DNA of 46,152 nucleotides from UBA5078 sp041175045 (GTDB lineage: Bacteria > Pseudomonadota > Gammaproteobacteria > Pseudomonadales > Pseudohongiellaceae), in contig JBEDFR010000050.1 in assembly GCA_041175045.1 (NCBI GenBank), positions 1 to 46,152 on the forward strand, read 5' to 3'. Shown here piece after piece: positions 21,300-30,561 of the stretch (position 1 is its first letter; each line of letters starts with the position of its first letter). The translations under genes and the position numbers were made by a program. Below the pieces are notes generated by a model. It ran no database searches and was not told the origin of the DNA. It saw only the letters and a program-made list of their open reading frames with translations.

Positions 21300-22247
21300 T
21301 CAGGCGTTGGCGACGAGGGCGGCCATGCGTTCGCGCATCGCTGCGTCGGGCAACAGGCCGCGCGAGGCATTGAAATTGTCCGCAAGATACTCCGGTCGCG
21401 CGGTGCCGGGAATCGCTGCTGTGATGGCCGGATGAGAGACATTGAACTTCAGCGCGAACTGAGCCCAGGTCTCGATACCCAGCTCGGCGGCCCACTCCGG
21501 CACAGCAGTGTCGCCAAAGGCGTCAAATACACGACCGCGGCCGAAGGGCAGGGCGGTGAGCACCGCGATGCCGCGCTCCTGCGCCAGGGGCAGCAGCAGA
21601 TCCTCGGCCGAGCGATTGTCGATGGCGTAGTCCACCTGGATGAAGTCCAGTGGCTCGCTGCGCATGAAGCCGGCCAGCGCTTCGTACTGCTCCTTGGACG
21701 TGGTGGTGATGCCGTAGTAACGGATGCGACCCGCCTGCTTCCACTCCCGCAGCACCGGCAGCATATCGGCCGTGCCGGCCAGATTGTGGATCTCCAGCAG
21801 ATCGAAGTGGTCCGTCTTCAGTCGTAGCAGCGAGCCTTCCATCTCGGCGATGCCGGCCTCGCGACCTTGCCGTCCCGCGCCCACCTTGGTGGCCAGGAAG
21901 ATCTGATCACGTATCCCCAGCTCCGCCAGCAGATTGCCTACTACGGTTTCGGCGCTGCCATAGGACGGCGCCGTGTCGATCAGCTTGCCGCCCATGGTGG
22001 GAAAGGCGCGCAGCACTTCGCGCAGGGGGGCCAGTTCCGCCTCGGTGCTGGCAATGTCATAACGGCGAGCCGTGCCGATGCCGATCAGCGGGATCCGCTC
22101 TCCAGAAGAGGGAATCGGCTTGCTCAGCAACTCGCCGGCTGCCGCCTGGGCGAGCAGGGACTGGGGTTGCAGGGCGAGGCCGGCGCCAGCGGCCAGGCCT
22201 AGCTTGAGGGCATCGCGACGGGTCAGAAAACGGTTGCCGTGGGACAT
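21300..22247 (-). CDS. Tat-exported aldo/keto reductase
   Basis: A 315-residue protein. The N-terminus has the twin-arginine signal TRRDALKLGLAAGAGLAL, so it is probably exported folded through the Tat system. The TIM-barrel shows the AKR catalytic tetrad: the aspartate and tyrosine in LIDTAPSYGSAE, the lysine in FLATKVGAG and the histidine in LLEIHNLAGT. The cofactor-binding end includes NVSHPAITAAIPGTARPEY. An ideal GGAGG lies six bases before the ATG. This gene probably leads the minus-strand group with the permease and GST. The substrate is unknown. Tat export is unusual for NADPH-dependent reductases, since the cofactor would have to be loaded before export. Confidence 0.9.
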   Translation of the reverse strand: MSHGNRFLTRRDALKLGLAAGAGLALQPQSLLAQAAAGELLSKPIPSSGERIPLIGIGTARRYDIASTEAELAPLREVLRAFPTMGGKLIDTAPSYGSAETVVGNLLAELGIRDQIFLATKVGAGRQGREAGIAEMEGSLLRLKTDHFDLLEIHNLAGTADMLPVLREWKQAGRIRYYGITTTSKEQYEALAGFMRSEPLDFIQVDYAIDNRSAEDLLLPLAQERGIAVLTALPFGRGRVFDAFGDTAVPEWAAELGIETWAQFALKFNVSHPAITAAIPGTARPEYLADNFNASRGLLPDAAMRERMAALVANA

Positions 22248-22415
22248 GCAAAACCTCCAGAGACGATGAAAATGAATGATGACGATGCTCAGGCAGTGAC
22301 CAGCCATCGCCTGCAAATGTTCTTCAGTTCAATCCTCGGCCGCGAGGGTCTGGCATCGGGAGAGCCGGGCGGGCGGGAGAGGCTGAGCAATCTGAAGCAG
22401 CATGAAGGCGCCTAA

Positions 22416-22444
22416 TTGAGAATGATTCTTGTTAGGTGTAGGAT
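22416..22444 (+). promoter_or_regulatory. Probable sigma70 promoter for the exported helical protein
   Basis: TTGAGA (22416-22421), an exact 17-base spacer, and TAGGAT (22439-22444) form a good sigma70 promoter about 64 bases before the ATG at 22508. The -35 element lies inside a Fur-box-like palindrome, described separately. Confidence 0.6.
22417..22431 (+). promoter_or_regulatory. Fur-box-like operator
   Basis: TGAGAATGATTCTTG resembles the 7-1-7 Fur site (TGATAATnATTATCA). AGAATGATTCT (22419-22429) is a perfect palindrome about a central G, as in the TGAGAATnATTCTCA variant common in Fur targets. It overlaps the -35 element and part of the spacer of the promoter ahead of 22508. The divergent aldo/keto reductase starts at 22247 and might also be affected. 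Judged by eye. Confidence 0.62.
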
Positions 22445-22507
22445 GATCTCCAGTTTAAGGGGCTCCCCGCCCGAATTCAAACCCGGCATCTGTCCCATGG
22501 AGGCACT

Positions 22508-23293
22508 ATGGAAATCAAGCAACGAATCTGGCTCGGTCTTGGCATCATGCTCGCCACCAGCACCGCCTTCTACGCGGGTACCCGCCAGGGTGGCATGGAC
22601 CACGACATGGCGGTGATGACGGAAGAAGGGGGTGAAGGCGGGGAAGGTGCCACGACGGTTGAGGCCATCGACAGCACGGCGGCCTATCTCGCCCAGCTCT
22701 CGTTCATTCGCGGGCATCTCAATGTGGGCGTGAACCTGTATCGCGAGAACGCGCTGGACGCCTCTGCCACTCACATGAAACACCCGACCGACGAGCTTTA
22801 CACCTCCCTGGAGCCCGCTCTGCTGGCGCGTGGCGCCAAGGGCTTCGCGCCACAACTCGAAGCCCTTGCCGTGGCGGTGGAACAGCAGCAGGGGGCGGCT
22901 GCGGTCGAAGCGGCCTACGCGAACTTGCTGGAGGCCATCAGCCAGGCCGAGGCGGCGGTGAAGGACGTTGATGCCACCACGGTGGCAGCGGTGATCGTCG
23001 ACCTGGTCCGTACAGCAGCGGCAGAATTCGACATTGCCGTGGGCGAGGGAGGAGTGCTGGAGAACGAACACGAGTACCAGGATGCCCTGGGTTTCGTGCG
23101 CACCGCCAGCGAGTGGCTGCCGAAACTGGCGGCGCTGACTCGGAACGCCGACGCCGTGGCTGCCATCGAGACACAGATCGCGCTGCTGCTGCCGGTGTGG
23201 CCCGGGCTGCGCGCGCCGCAGCGGCTGGAGACGGCGCCCTCCGTGATCTACGGCGCAGCGGCCCGCATTGAGTTCGCGGCCCTCAAGCTCTGA
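22508..23293 (+). CDS. Exported helical protein of unknown function with a Fur-type promoter
   Basis: A 261-residue protein with an N-terminal hydrophobic segment (residues 6-23, IWLGLGIMLATSTAFYAG), either a signal peptide or an anchor. The mature part is almost wholly helical, alanine- and glutamate-rich. A distinctive stretch at about residues 58-98 contains AYLAQLSFIRGHLNVGVNLY followed by ASATHMKHPTDELYTSLEPA, with conserved-looking histidines and acids. I do not recognise the family firmly; the pattern recalls periplasmic helical-bundle proteins linked to iron uptake, and the Fur-box-like operator supports an iron connection, but that is inference. A GGAGG lies five bases before the ATG. 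It is convergent with corA; the stops are 7 bases apart with no clear terminator. Confidence 0.82.
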   Translation: MEIKQRIWLGLGIMLATSTAFYAGTRQGGMDHDMAVMTEEGGEGGEGATTVEAIDSTAAYLAQLSFIRGHLNVGVNLYRENALDASATHMKHPTDELYTSLEPALLARGAKGFAPQLEALAVAVEQQQGAAAVEAAYANLLEAISQAEAAVKDVDATTVAAVIVDLVRTAAAEFDIAVGEGGVLENEHEYQDALGFVRTASEWLPKLAALTRNADAVAAIETQIALLLPVWPGLRAPQRLETAPSVIYGAAARIEFAALKL

Positions 23294-23300
23294 AGGCGGC

Positions 23301-24254
23301 TTAAATCCAGCCCTTGCGCTTGAAGTACCAGTAGGGCGCGATGCCCGAGAGGATCATCAGGGAGATGGCCCAGGGATAGCCCAGCACCCAGTCCAGCTCC
23401 GGCATGAACTCGAAGTTCATGCCATAGGCGCTGGCGACCAGGGTAGGCGGCAGGAAGACCACGGCGGCGATCGAGAAGGTCTTGATGATCTGGTTCTGCT
23501 CGATGTTGATGAAGCCCTGGGCCGCATCCATCAGGAAGTTCACCTTGTCGAACACGAAGCTGTTGTGGGGCAGCAGGGATTCGATGTCGCGCAGCAGCTC
23601 CCGGGCGTGCTCGGCGTGCTCGCTCTGCAGCCTGCCGTGGCGCAGCAGGAAGGTGAGCGCACGCTGGGTGTCCATCAGGCAAAGGCGCACCTTGCCGTTG
23701 GTGTCCTCGTGGCGCGCCAGCTCGTCGATGGCCGATTCGATGGGGCTGTCGTTCTCTTCCAGCACCAGATTGCTGGTGTGTTCCAGTCCTTTGTAGACCT
23801 CTTCCAGGGTGTCGGCCAGATCGTCGATCTTGATCTCGAACAGCGCCAGCAGGATGCCCACGCCATCCAGCACCAGCCCTTTCTGCCGTTTGGCGCGCAT
23901 GCGCAGCAGACGAAAGGCCGGAATCTCCCGCTCGCGCAGGGTGATCAGCTGGTTGCCGGTGAGGGTGAAGGCCACGGTGGTGTTGCGCGGGCGATCCTCC
24001 ACATGGTGCAGGAACATCGAGTGCACGCGCAGGCCGCCAGCCTCGTCGCGATAGGAGCGGGCGCTGGCCTCGATCTCGCCCACGTCCTCGGTGTCAGGCA
24101 GAGTCTGGCGGTGCAGCACTTCCACGAGTGTGCGTTCCTCGTCGCTCGGGTCGACGAGGTCCAGCCACAGCGCCGTGCCGATGGACTGGGGCGTGTGTTC
24201 CTCCGGTCCTGCGTGCAGGCAGTGCTCATGGGTCAGGTGATAGGTGTGCAGCAT
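23301..24254 (-). CDS. corA: CorA-type magnesium/cobalt transporter
   Basis: A 317-residue protein of the CorA family, close to the 316 of E. coli. The long N-terminal cytoplasmic domain carries helices such as ADTLEEVYKGLEHTS and leads to the stalk helix (FDKVNFLMDAAQGFINIEQNQ). Two transmembrane helices follow (TFSIAAVVFLPPTLVASAYG and YPWAISLMILSGIAPYWYF), with the signature GMN loop at about residues 279-281 between them, followed by FEFMPELDW. The C-terminus ends in the usual basic KRKGWI. Mg2+ influx is the normal role. It lies 47 bases downstream of ilvD on the same strand, so may be co-transcribed. Confidence 0.93.
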   Translation of the reverse strand: MLHTYHLTHEHCLHAGPEEHTPQSIGTALWLDLVDPSDEERTLVEVLHRQTLPDTEDVGEIEASARSYRDEAGGLRVHSMFLHHVEDRPRNTTVAFTLTGNQLITLREREIPAFRLLRMRAKRQKGLVLDGVGILLALFEIKIDDLADTLEEVYKGLEHTSNLVLEENDSPIESAIDELARHEDTNGKVRLCLMDTQRALTFLLRHGRLQSEHAEHARELLRDIESLLPHNSFVFDKVNFLMDAAQGFINIEQNQIIKTFSIAAVVFLPPTLVASAYGMNFEFMPELDWVLGYPWAISLMILSGIAPYWYFKRKGWI

Positions 24255-24301
24255 GGGCTGACTCTACTCTGGTCTTGTGACAGTTCGCTCTTGCGGGTGT
24301 C

Positions 24302-25993
<1,692 letters not shown>

Positions 25994-26204
25994 GGCGGCT
26001 CACTCGTACAGGCTCTTGAATTGCGGAAAGAAACTGGGCCGGCACTATACACCAGAGGGCCTTTGGCGGGCTACCACAAAGCCCCGACCGGCGGTCGCCC
26101 AAGGGCGTACAGCCTGTGTATACTGCCTCGGCGCGAAGGCGCGGTGGAGACGCAAGGTTCAGGGACGACTTCTGCAGCACTACAACAACAAAGGTATTCC
26201 TACT

Positions 26205-28382
26205 ATGTCGACGATTGTGAAACTGTCAGCGCTGGTGTCCGCCGCGCTGCTGCTGGCGGCCTGCGGTCCTGCCACCGAAACGCCCCCCCCTGCTGCCTCT
26301 ACCGCCCCTGCCGCCGCGCCGCCTGTTGCGGAAGCGTACTCCGCCGCCGTCAATACCGCCCGCCTGGTGGCTGCCGACAGCGAGCCGGGCAACTGGATGA
26401 GCAATGGGCGGGACTACGGCGAACAGCGCTTCAGTCCGCTGGACCAGCTCACGACCGAGAACGTCAGCCAGCTGAGCCTGGCCTGGTATGCCGATATCGA
26501 CACCAGCCGGGGTCAGGAAGCCACGCCGATCGTGGTCGATGGCGCGATGTACGTGAGCACGGCCTGGAGTCATGTGAAGGCCTATGACGCGCGCACCGGG
26601 GAACCCCTGTGGGCCTACAACCCGGAAGTCGATCCGGCCAAGGGGGTGGATGCCTGCTGTGACGTGGTCAACCGCGGTGTCGCCGTGTGGGAAGGCAAGG
26701 TGTTCGTCGGCACTATCGATGGCCGCCTCATTGCGCTGGACTCTGCCACGGGCGAGGAGCTCTGGAGCGTCGTCACCGTCGATCAGACCAAGCCTTACAC
26801 CATCACTGGCGCCCCGCGCATCGTGAAGGGCCAGGTGATCATCGGCAACGGCGGCGCGGAATACGGCGTGCGTGGCTATATCACGGCGTATGACGCCAAT
26901 ACCGGCCGCCAGAACTGGCGCTATTACACGGTGCCGGGCAACCCGGCCGACGGCTTCGAGCAGCCCGAGCTGGAAATGGCTGCCCAGACCTGGAACGGCG
27001 AATGGTGGCGTCTGGGGGGCGGGGGTACCGTGTGGGACTCCATGGCCTACGATCCGGAGTTGAACCTGCTCTACATCGGCGTGGGCAACGGTTCGCCCTG
27101 GAACCAGAGTCTGCGCAGCCCCGGGGGTGGGGACAATCTGTTCCTGACCTCCATCATGGCCATCAACCCGGATGACGGCACTTACCGCTGGCACTACCAG
27201 ACCACCCCGGGAGAGACCTGGGACTACACCGCCACCCAGCACATCATTGTCGCCGACGTCACCATCGACGGCGCCGAGCGCCGCGTGGTGATGCAGGCGC
27301 CCAAGAACGGCTTCTTCTATGTACTGGATGCCGCCACTGGCCAGCTGATCACCGCCGAGAAGTTCGTGCCCGTGAGCTGGGCCTCCCACATCGACCTGGA
27401 AACCGACCGTCCCGTGGAGATTCCGGAAGCGCGCTACAACGAGACCGGCGTCCCCCTGATCGTGCAGCCGAGCGCCCTGGGCGGCCACAACTGGCACCCG
27501 ATGTCCTTCAGTCAGCGCACCAACCTGGTCTACCTTGCGGCCCGTGAGAACATCATGGGCTACACGGCCGAAACGGAATACATCACCTCCGAGCGTGGCT
27601 GGAACACCGGCACTGACTTCGCGGCTGGCGCCGCCCTGATCAGCGCGGCCGGCGATCAGGCGCCGACCCGCCAGTCCTATCTGCTGGCCTGGGACCCGAT
27701 TGCCCAGCGCGAAGTCTGGCGTGTGCCACATCTGGATCCCAGCGACGCCGCCGGGGTGCTGAGCACCGCCGGTGGCCTGGTGTTCCAGGGCAATGCCGAG
27801 GGCGAGTTCGTGGCTTACCGCGACGACAACGGCGAACGTCTGTGGTCTGCCATGACCCAGGCGGTCACCGTGGCGGCTCCGATCAGCTTCCTGGTGGACG
27901 GTGTGCAGCACGTCGCCGTATTGTCGGGTGGTCGTTCCCTGCCCACTGTGGGGGCCGGTGTCATCGGTTCCACCACGCGGGCGTCCAACAACAACTCCCG
28001 CCTCCTGGTGTTCAAGATCGGAGGCACGGCCCAGCTTCCCGCCGAGCTGCCCGCCGAAATCACGGCAGCGGGGGAGCTGAACCCCCCGCCGCTCACTGCC
28101 GTCAGCGAGACCCTGGCGCACGGCGAGCAGGTCTACGCGCGTCTGTGCAGCGTGTGTCACGGCCCGGCTGCGGTGAGCGCCAGCGTGGGCACCTTCCCCG
28201 ATCTGCGCTACAGCCCGCGCATCCAGACCCTTGAAGCCTTCGAGGCCGTGGTGATCGACGGCGAGCTGACCAGTGGCGGCATGGTGTCCTTCGACAGTTC
28301 GCTGGAAGACGCCGACGCCGAGGCCATTCGCCAGTACGTGATTTCCCAGGCTCACGTGGCGCTGGAGGCACAGAGGCGCTGA
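26205..28382 (+). CDS. Lipoprotein PQQ-dependent alcohol dehydrogenase with C-terminal cytochrome c
   Basis: A 725-residue quinohemoprotein. The lipobox LLAAC gives C20. The beta-propeller shows YGEQRFSPLDQLTTENV, the vicinal disulfide pair C151-C152 in DACCDVVNRG, GNGSPWNQSLRSPGGGDN, and the PQQ-site aspartate in GETWDYTATQ. Tryptophan-docking repeats such as VYLAARENIMGY follow. The last about 85 residues form a cytochrome c domain with the haem motif CSVCH at residues 648-652, so electrons pass within one chain. The residue two after the catalytic aspartate is Thr, not the Asp found in lanthanide-dependent XoxF-like enzymes, which favours calcium. Alcohol substrate is unknown. No PQQ synthesis genes are in the window. 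AAAGG ten bases upstream supports the start. Confidence 0.92.
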   Translation: MSTIVKLSALVSAALLLAACGPATETPPPAASTAPAAAPPVAEAYSAAVNTARLVAADSEPGNWMSNGRDYGEQRFSPLDQLTTENVSQLSLAWYADIDTSRGQEATPIVVDGAMYVSTAWSHVKAYDARTGEPLWAYNPEVDPAKGVDACCDVVNRGVAVWEGKVFVGTIDGRLIALDSATGEELWSVVTVDQTKPYTITGAPRIVKGQVIIGNGGAEYGVRGYITAYDANTGRQNWRYYTVPGNPADGFEQPELEMAAQTWNGEWWRLGGGGTVWDSMAYDPELNLLYIGVGNGSPWNQSLRSPGGGDNLFLTSIMAINPDDGTYRWHYQTTPGETWDYTATQHIIVADVTIDGAERRVVMQAPKNGFFYVLDAATGQLITAEKFVPVSWASHIDLETDRPVEIPEARYNETGVPLIVQPSALGGHNWHPMSFSQRTNLVYLAARENIMGYTAETEYITSERGWNTGTDFAAGAALISAAGDQAPTRQSYLLAWDPIAQREVWRVPHLDPSDAAGVLSTAGGLVFQGNAEGEFVAYRDDNGERLWSAMTQAVTVAAPISFLVDGVQHVAVLSGGRSLPTVGAGVIGSTTRASNNNSRLLVFKIGGTAQLPAELPAEITAAGELNPPPLTAVSETLAHGEQVYARLCSVCHGPAAVSASVGTFPDLRYSPRIQTLEAFEAVVIDGELTSGGMVSFDSSLEDADAEAIRQYVISQAHVALEAQRR

Positions 28383-28424
28383 GCCGGCATTTGCCCGGTC
28401 CGCAGAGGCCGCGCAGCATACGAG

Positions 28425-28457
28425 AATGGGCGCTGCCGCAAGGGAGCGCCCATTTTT
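28425..28457 (+). terminator. Terminator after the PQQ dehydrogenase
   Basis: AATGGGCGCT (28425-28434) pairs with AGCGCCCATT (28445-28454) across a ten-base loop and is followed by TTT, ending at 28457. It is a strong ten-base-pair stem and separates this gene from the repair genes downstream. Confidence 0.9.
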
Positions 28458-28544
28458 CTTGGAGGTCCGAAAACGGCCAGTGCAGGCTGCGGACGCTGTG
28501 CTATGGTGCCCCTCACCTGAACCAGCAGCAGGGAGTGTGGCGAC

Positions 28545-30044
28545 GTGCAGTGGCATCCAGAGGAGTTCGAGCGGGCGCGTCTGGCCCGTGACCCGCATTT
28601 CGACGGACGCGTCTTCATCGGCGTGATCACCACCGGCATCTACTGCCGCCCGGTGTGTCCGGCGCGCATTCCCCGGCGCGAGAACATCCGTCTGTTTGCT
28701 TCTGCTGCTGCCGCTGCCGAGGCGGGATTTCGGCCCTGTCTGCGCTGTCGGCCGGAGTCCGCCCCGGGCACACCGGCCTGGCTGGGCAGCTCTCACACGG
28801 TGGCGCGGGCGCTCCACTTGCTGGCCCGCGGCGTGCTGGACGAAGGCGGCATGCCCGCTCTGGCGCGCGCCGTGGGCGTCGGTGAAAGGCAACTCGCGCG
28901 TCTGTTCCAGACGCATCTGGGCGTGTCCGTGCTCGCCGTGGCCACCACCCAGCGCCTGCACCTGGCCAAGAAGCTCATCGACGAGACTGACCTGCCCATG
29001 GCGAGTGTGTGTTTTGCCGCCGGCTTCAGCAGTATTCGCCGCTTCAACGCGGTGTTTGCCGAGGTCTATGGCCGCACCCCGCTGTCGCTGCGCAAGGGGC
29101 GTGCAGCGCCGTCCCTCGGCGCGGCGCCGCCGACCCACCTCACCCTGCGCCTGCACTACCGCCCGCCCTTCGACTGGGCCGCGATGCTCGCCTACCTGAA
29201 GCAGCGCGCCATTCCCGGCGTGGAGTGGGTCACGCAGGACAGTTACGCGCGCAGCCTGCAGCTCGATGACGCGGTGGCATTCCTCCAGGTGCAGTTCCTG
29301 CCAGATACGCATCAAGTACTGGTGCACCTGCACAGCCCGCAGATCCGTTCTCTTGCCCAGGTACTGGAACGGGTGCGCGTGATGTTCGATCTCACGGCGG
29401 TCAGTGCAGATGTCGATGCGTACCTGGCGCAGGACCCGCGCCTGCAGCCGCTGGTGGCGGCCTTTCCAGGCACGCGCGTGCCGGTGGCCTGGGATGGATT
29501 CGAGGTGGCCGTGCGGGCGATTCTCGGGCAGCAGGTGTCGGTGAAGGCGGCCACGACACTGGTGGCACGTCTGGCGGCGGCTCATGGACGTCCCTGTGTG
29601 GCGCCCGCCGGGTTGCCCCTGACGCATGTGTTTCCCGTGCCGGCGGTGCTGGCCGAGGCCACGCTGGACGGTCTGGGCATCACGGCGCGGCGCATCGCGG
29701 CCATTCAGAGCCTGGCCCGCACCGTCGAGGCGGGTGAGCTGCGCTTCGATGGCAGCATGGCGACAGCGGAGTTCGTGACGCGTATTCGGCAGATTCCCGG
29801 CATTGGCCCGTGGACTGCCCAGTACATCGCGCTGCGTGCGCTCAATGACGCCGATGCCTTTCCGCACGCCGACCTGATCCTGCTGCGCGCCGCCGCGCTG
29901 CCAGGCGAGACGCTTGACCCGGCCGCGCTGCTGGCGCTGGCCGAACGTTGGCGCCCCTGGCGAGCCTATGCGGTGCTGCTGCTGTGGCGCCATCATGGCG
30001 CCAGAGCCGTCAATTCAAGGACTTCCACTGAGACAGGAGACTGA
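28545..30044 (+). CDS. Ada-like sensor/AraC HTH fused to AlkA 3-methyladenine DNA glycosylase
   Basis: A 499-residue fusion. Residues 1-75 form an Ada N-terminal zinc domain with four cysteines, C34 and C38 in GIYCRPVCPAR and C65 and C68 in FRPCLRC; C34 aligns with the methyl-phosphotriester acceptor C38 of E. coli Ada. Residues about 80-180 form an AraC-type helix-turn-helix, including CFAAGFSSIRRFNAVFAEVYG. Residues about 195-310 match the AlkA N-terminal domain. The remainder is an HhH-GPD glycosylase with IPGIGPWTAQYIALRAL and the catalytic-site FPHADLILL. The methyltransferase domain of Ada is missing; ogt follows one base later. The likely logic is a regulator/repair enzyme activated by methylated phosphotriesters. 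The start is a GTG with GGGAG ten bases upstream. Confidence 0.93.
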   Translation: MQWHPEEFERARLARDPHFDGRVFIGVITTGIYCRPVCPARIPRRENIRLFASAAAAAEAGFRPCLRCRPESAPGTPAWLGSSHTVARALHLLARGVLDEGGMPALARAVGVGERQLARLFQTHLGVSVLAVATTQRLHLAKKLIDETDLPMASVCFAAGFSSIRRFNAVFAEVYGRTPLSLRKGRAAPSLGAAPPTHLTLRLHYRPPFDWAAMLAYLKQRAIPGVEWVTQDSYARSLQLDDAVAFLQVQFLPDTHQVLVHLHSPQIRSLAQVLERVRVMFDLTAVSADVDAYLAQDPRLQPLVAAFPGTRVPVAWDGFEVAVRAILGQQVSVKAATTLVARLAAAHGRPCVAPAGLPLTHVFPVPAVLAEATLDGLGITARRIAAIQSLARTVEAGELRFDGSMATAEFVTRIRQIPGIGPWTAQYIALRALNDADAFPHADLILLRAAALPGETLDPAALLALAERWRPWRAYAVLLLWRHHGARAVNSRTSTETGD

Positions 30045-30045
30045 C

Positions 30046-30543
30046 ATGCCCATTCACTACACCTACATGCCCTCGCCGCTGGGGGATCTGTTGCTGGCCG
30101 GTCAGGGCGAGACCTTGAGTTTCATCGGTTTCCCGGAGGGCAAGGCGCGCATGCGGCATCAGGATGTCTGGCTGCCCGATGACCGGGCCTTTCGCGCAGC
30201 GAAACAGCAGTTGCGCGCCTATTTTGCGGGTGAATTGATGCAATTCGATCTGCCGCTGGCGCCTGTGGGCACGCCGTTTCAGCAGCAGGTCTGGCAGGCG
30301 CTGCAGTCGATTCCCTTTGGCCAGACGCGCAGCTATGGCGACATTGCGGCACAGATCGGCAGGCCACTGGCAAGCAGGGCGGTGGGCGCCGCAAACGGGC
30401 GCAATCCGTTGCCGATCGTCATCCCGTGTCACCGGGTGATAGGGGCGTCGGGCAGTCTGACGGGCTTCGGTGGCGGCCTGGAAGCAAAGGCCATGCTGTT
30501 GCGGCTGGAGCAGCGCCACGCACCGTTCAGGCTGGAGGCCTGA
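30046..30543 (+). CDS. ogt: Methylated-DNA-protein-cysteine S-methyltransferase (Ogt type)
   Basis: A 165-residue suicide repair protein that removes O6-alkyl groups from guanine. The active-site cysteine is C128 in IPCHRVIG, preceded by the helix-turn-helix region FQQQVWQALQSIPFGQTRSYG. The C-terminus has GFGGGLEAKAMLLRLE. The N-terminal domain lacks the zinc module of Ada, as expected of Ogt, and the length is normal. It starts one base after the stop of the Ada-AlkA fusion with CAGGAG upstream, so the pair is co-transcribed and together reconstitutes the classical adaptive-response set. Confidence 0.95.
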   Translation: MPIHYTYMPSPLGDLLLAGQGETLSFIGFPEGKARMRHQDVWLPDDRAFRAAKQQLRAYFAGELMQFDLPLAPVGTPFQQQVWQALQSIPFGQTRSYGDIAAQIGRPLASRAVGAANGRNPLPIVIPCHRVIGASGSLTGFGGGLEAKAMLLRLEQRHAPFRLEA

Positions 30544-30561
30544 GCGGTACGAGGGCGGCCT

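Noticed and set aside
26084..26096. Inverted repeat CGACC-GGC-GGTCG between ilvD and the PQQ dehydrogenase.
   Set aside because: It is short and GC-rich, so it could be chance, and it does not align with a recognised operator or promoter.
26119..26124. TATACT between ilvD and the PQQ dehydrogenase as a -10 element.
   Set aside because: The corresponding -35 region (CGCCCA) is poor and the extended -10 pattern is not met; too weak to list.
26226..29996. A 1256-residue open frame on the minus strand opposite the PQQ dehydrogenase and Ada-AlkA genes.
   Set aside because: It runs antisense to two genes with clear family motifs. Its product is low-complexity (H, G, R, A rich) with no recognisable domain. 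Long antisense frames are expected where third-position GC is high.
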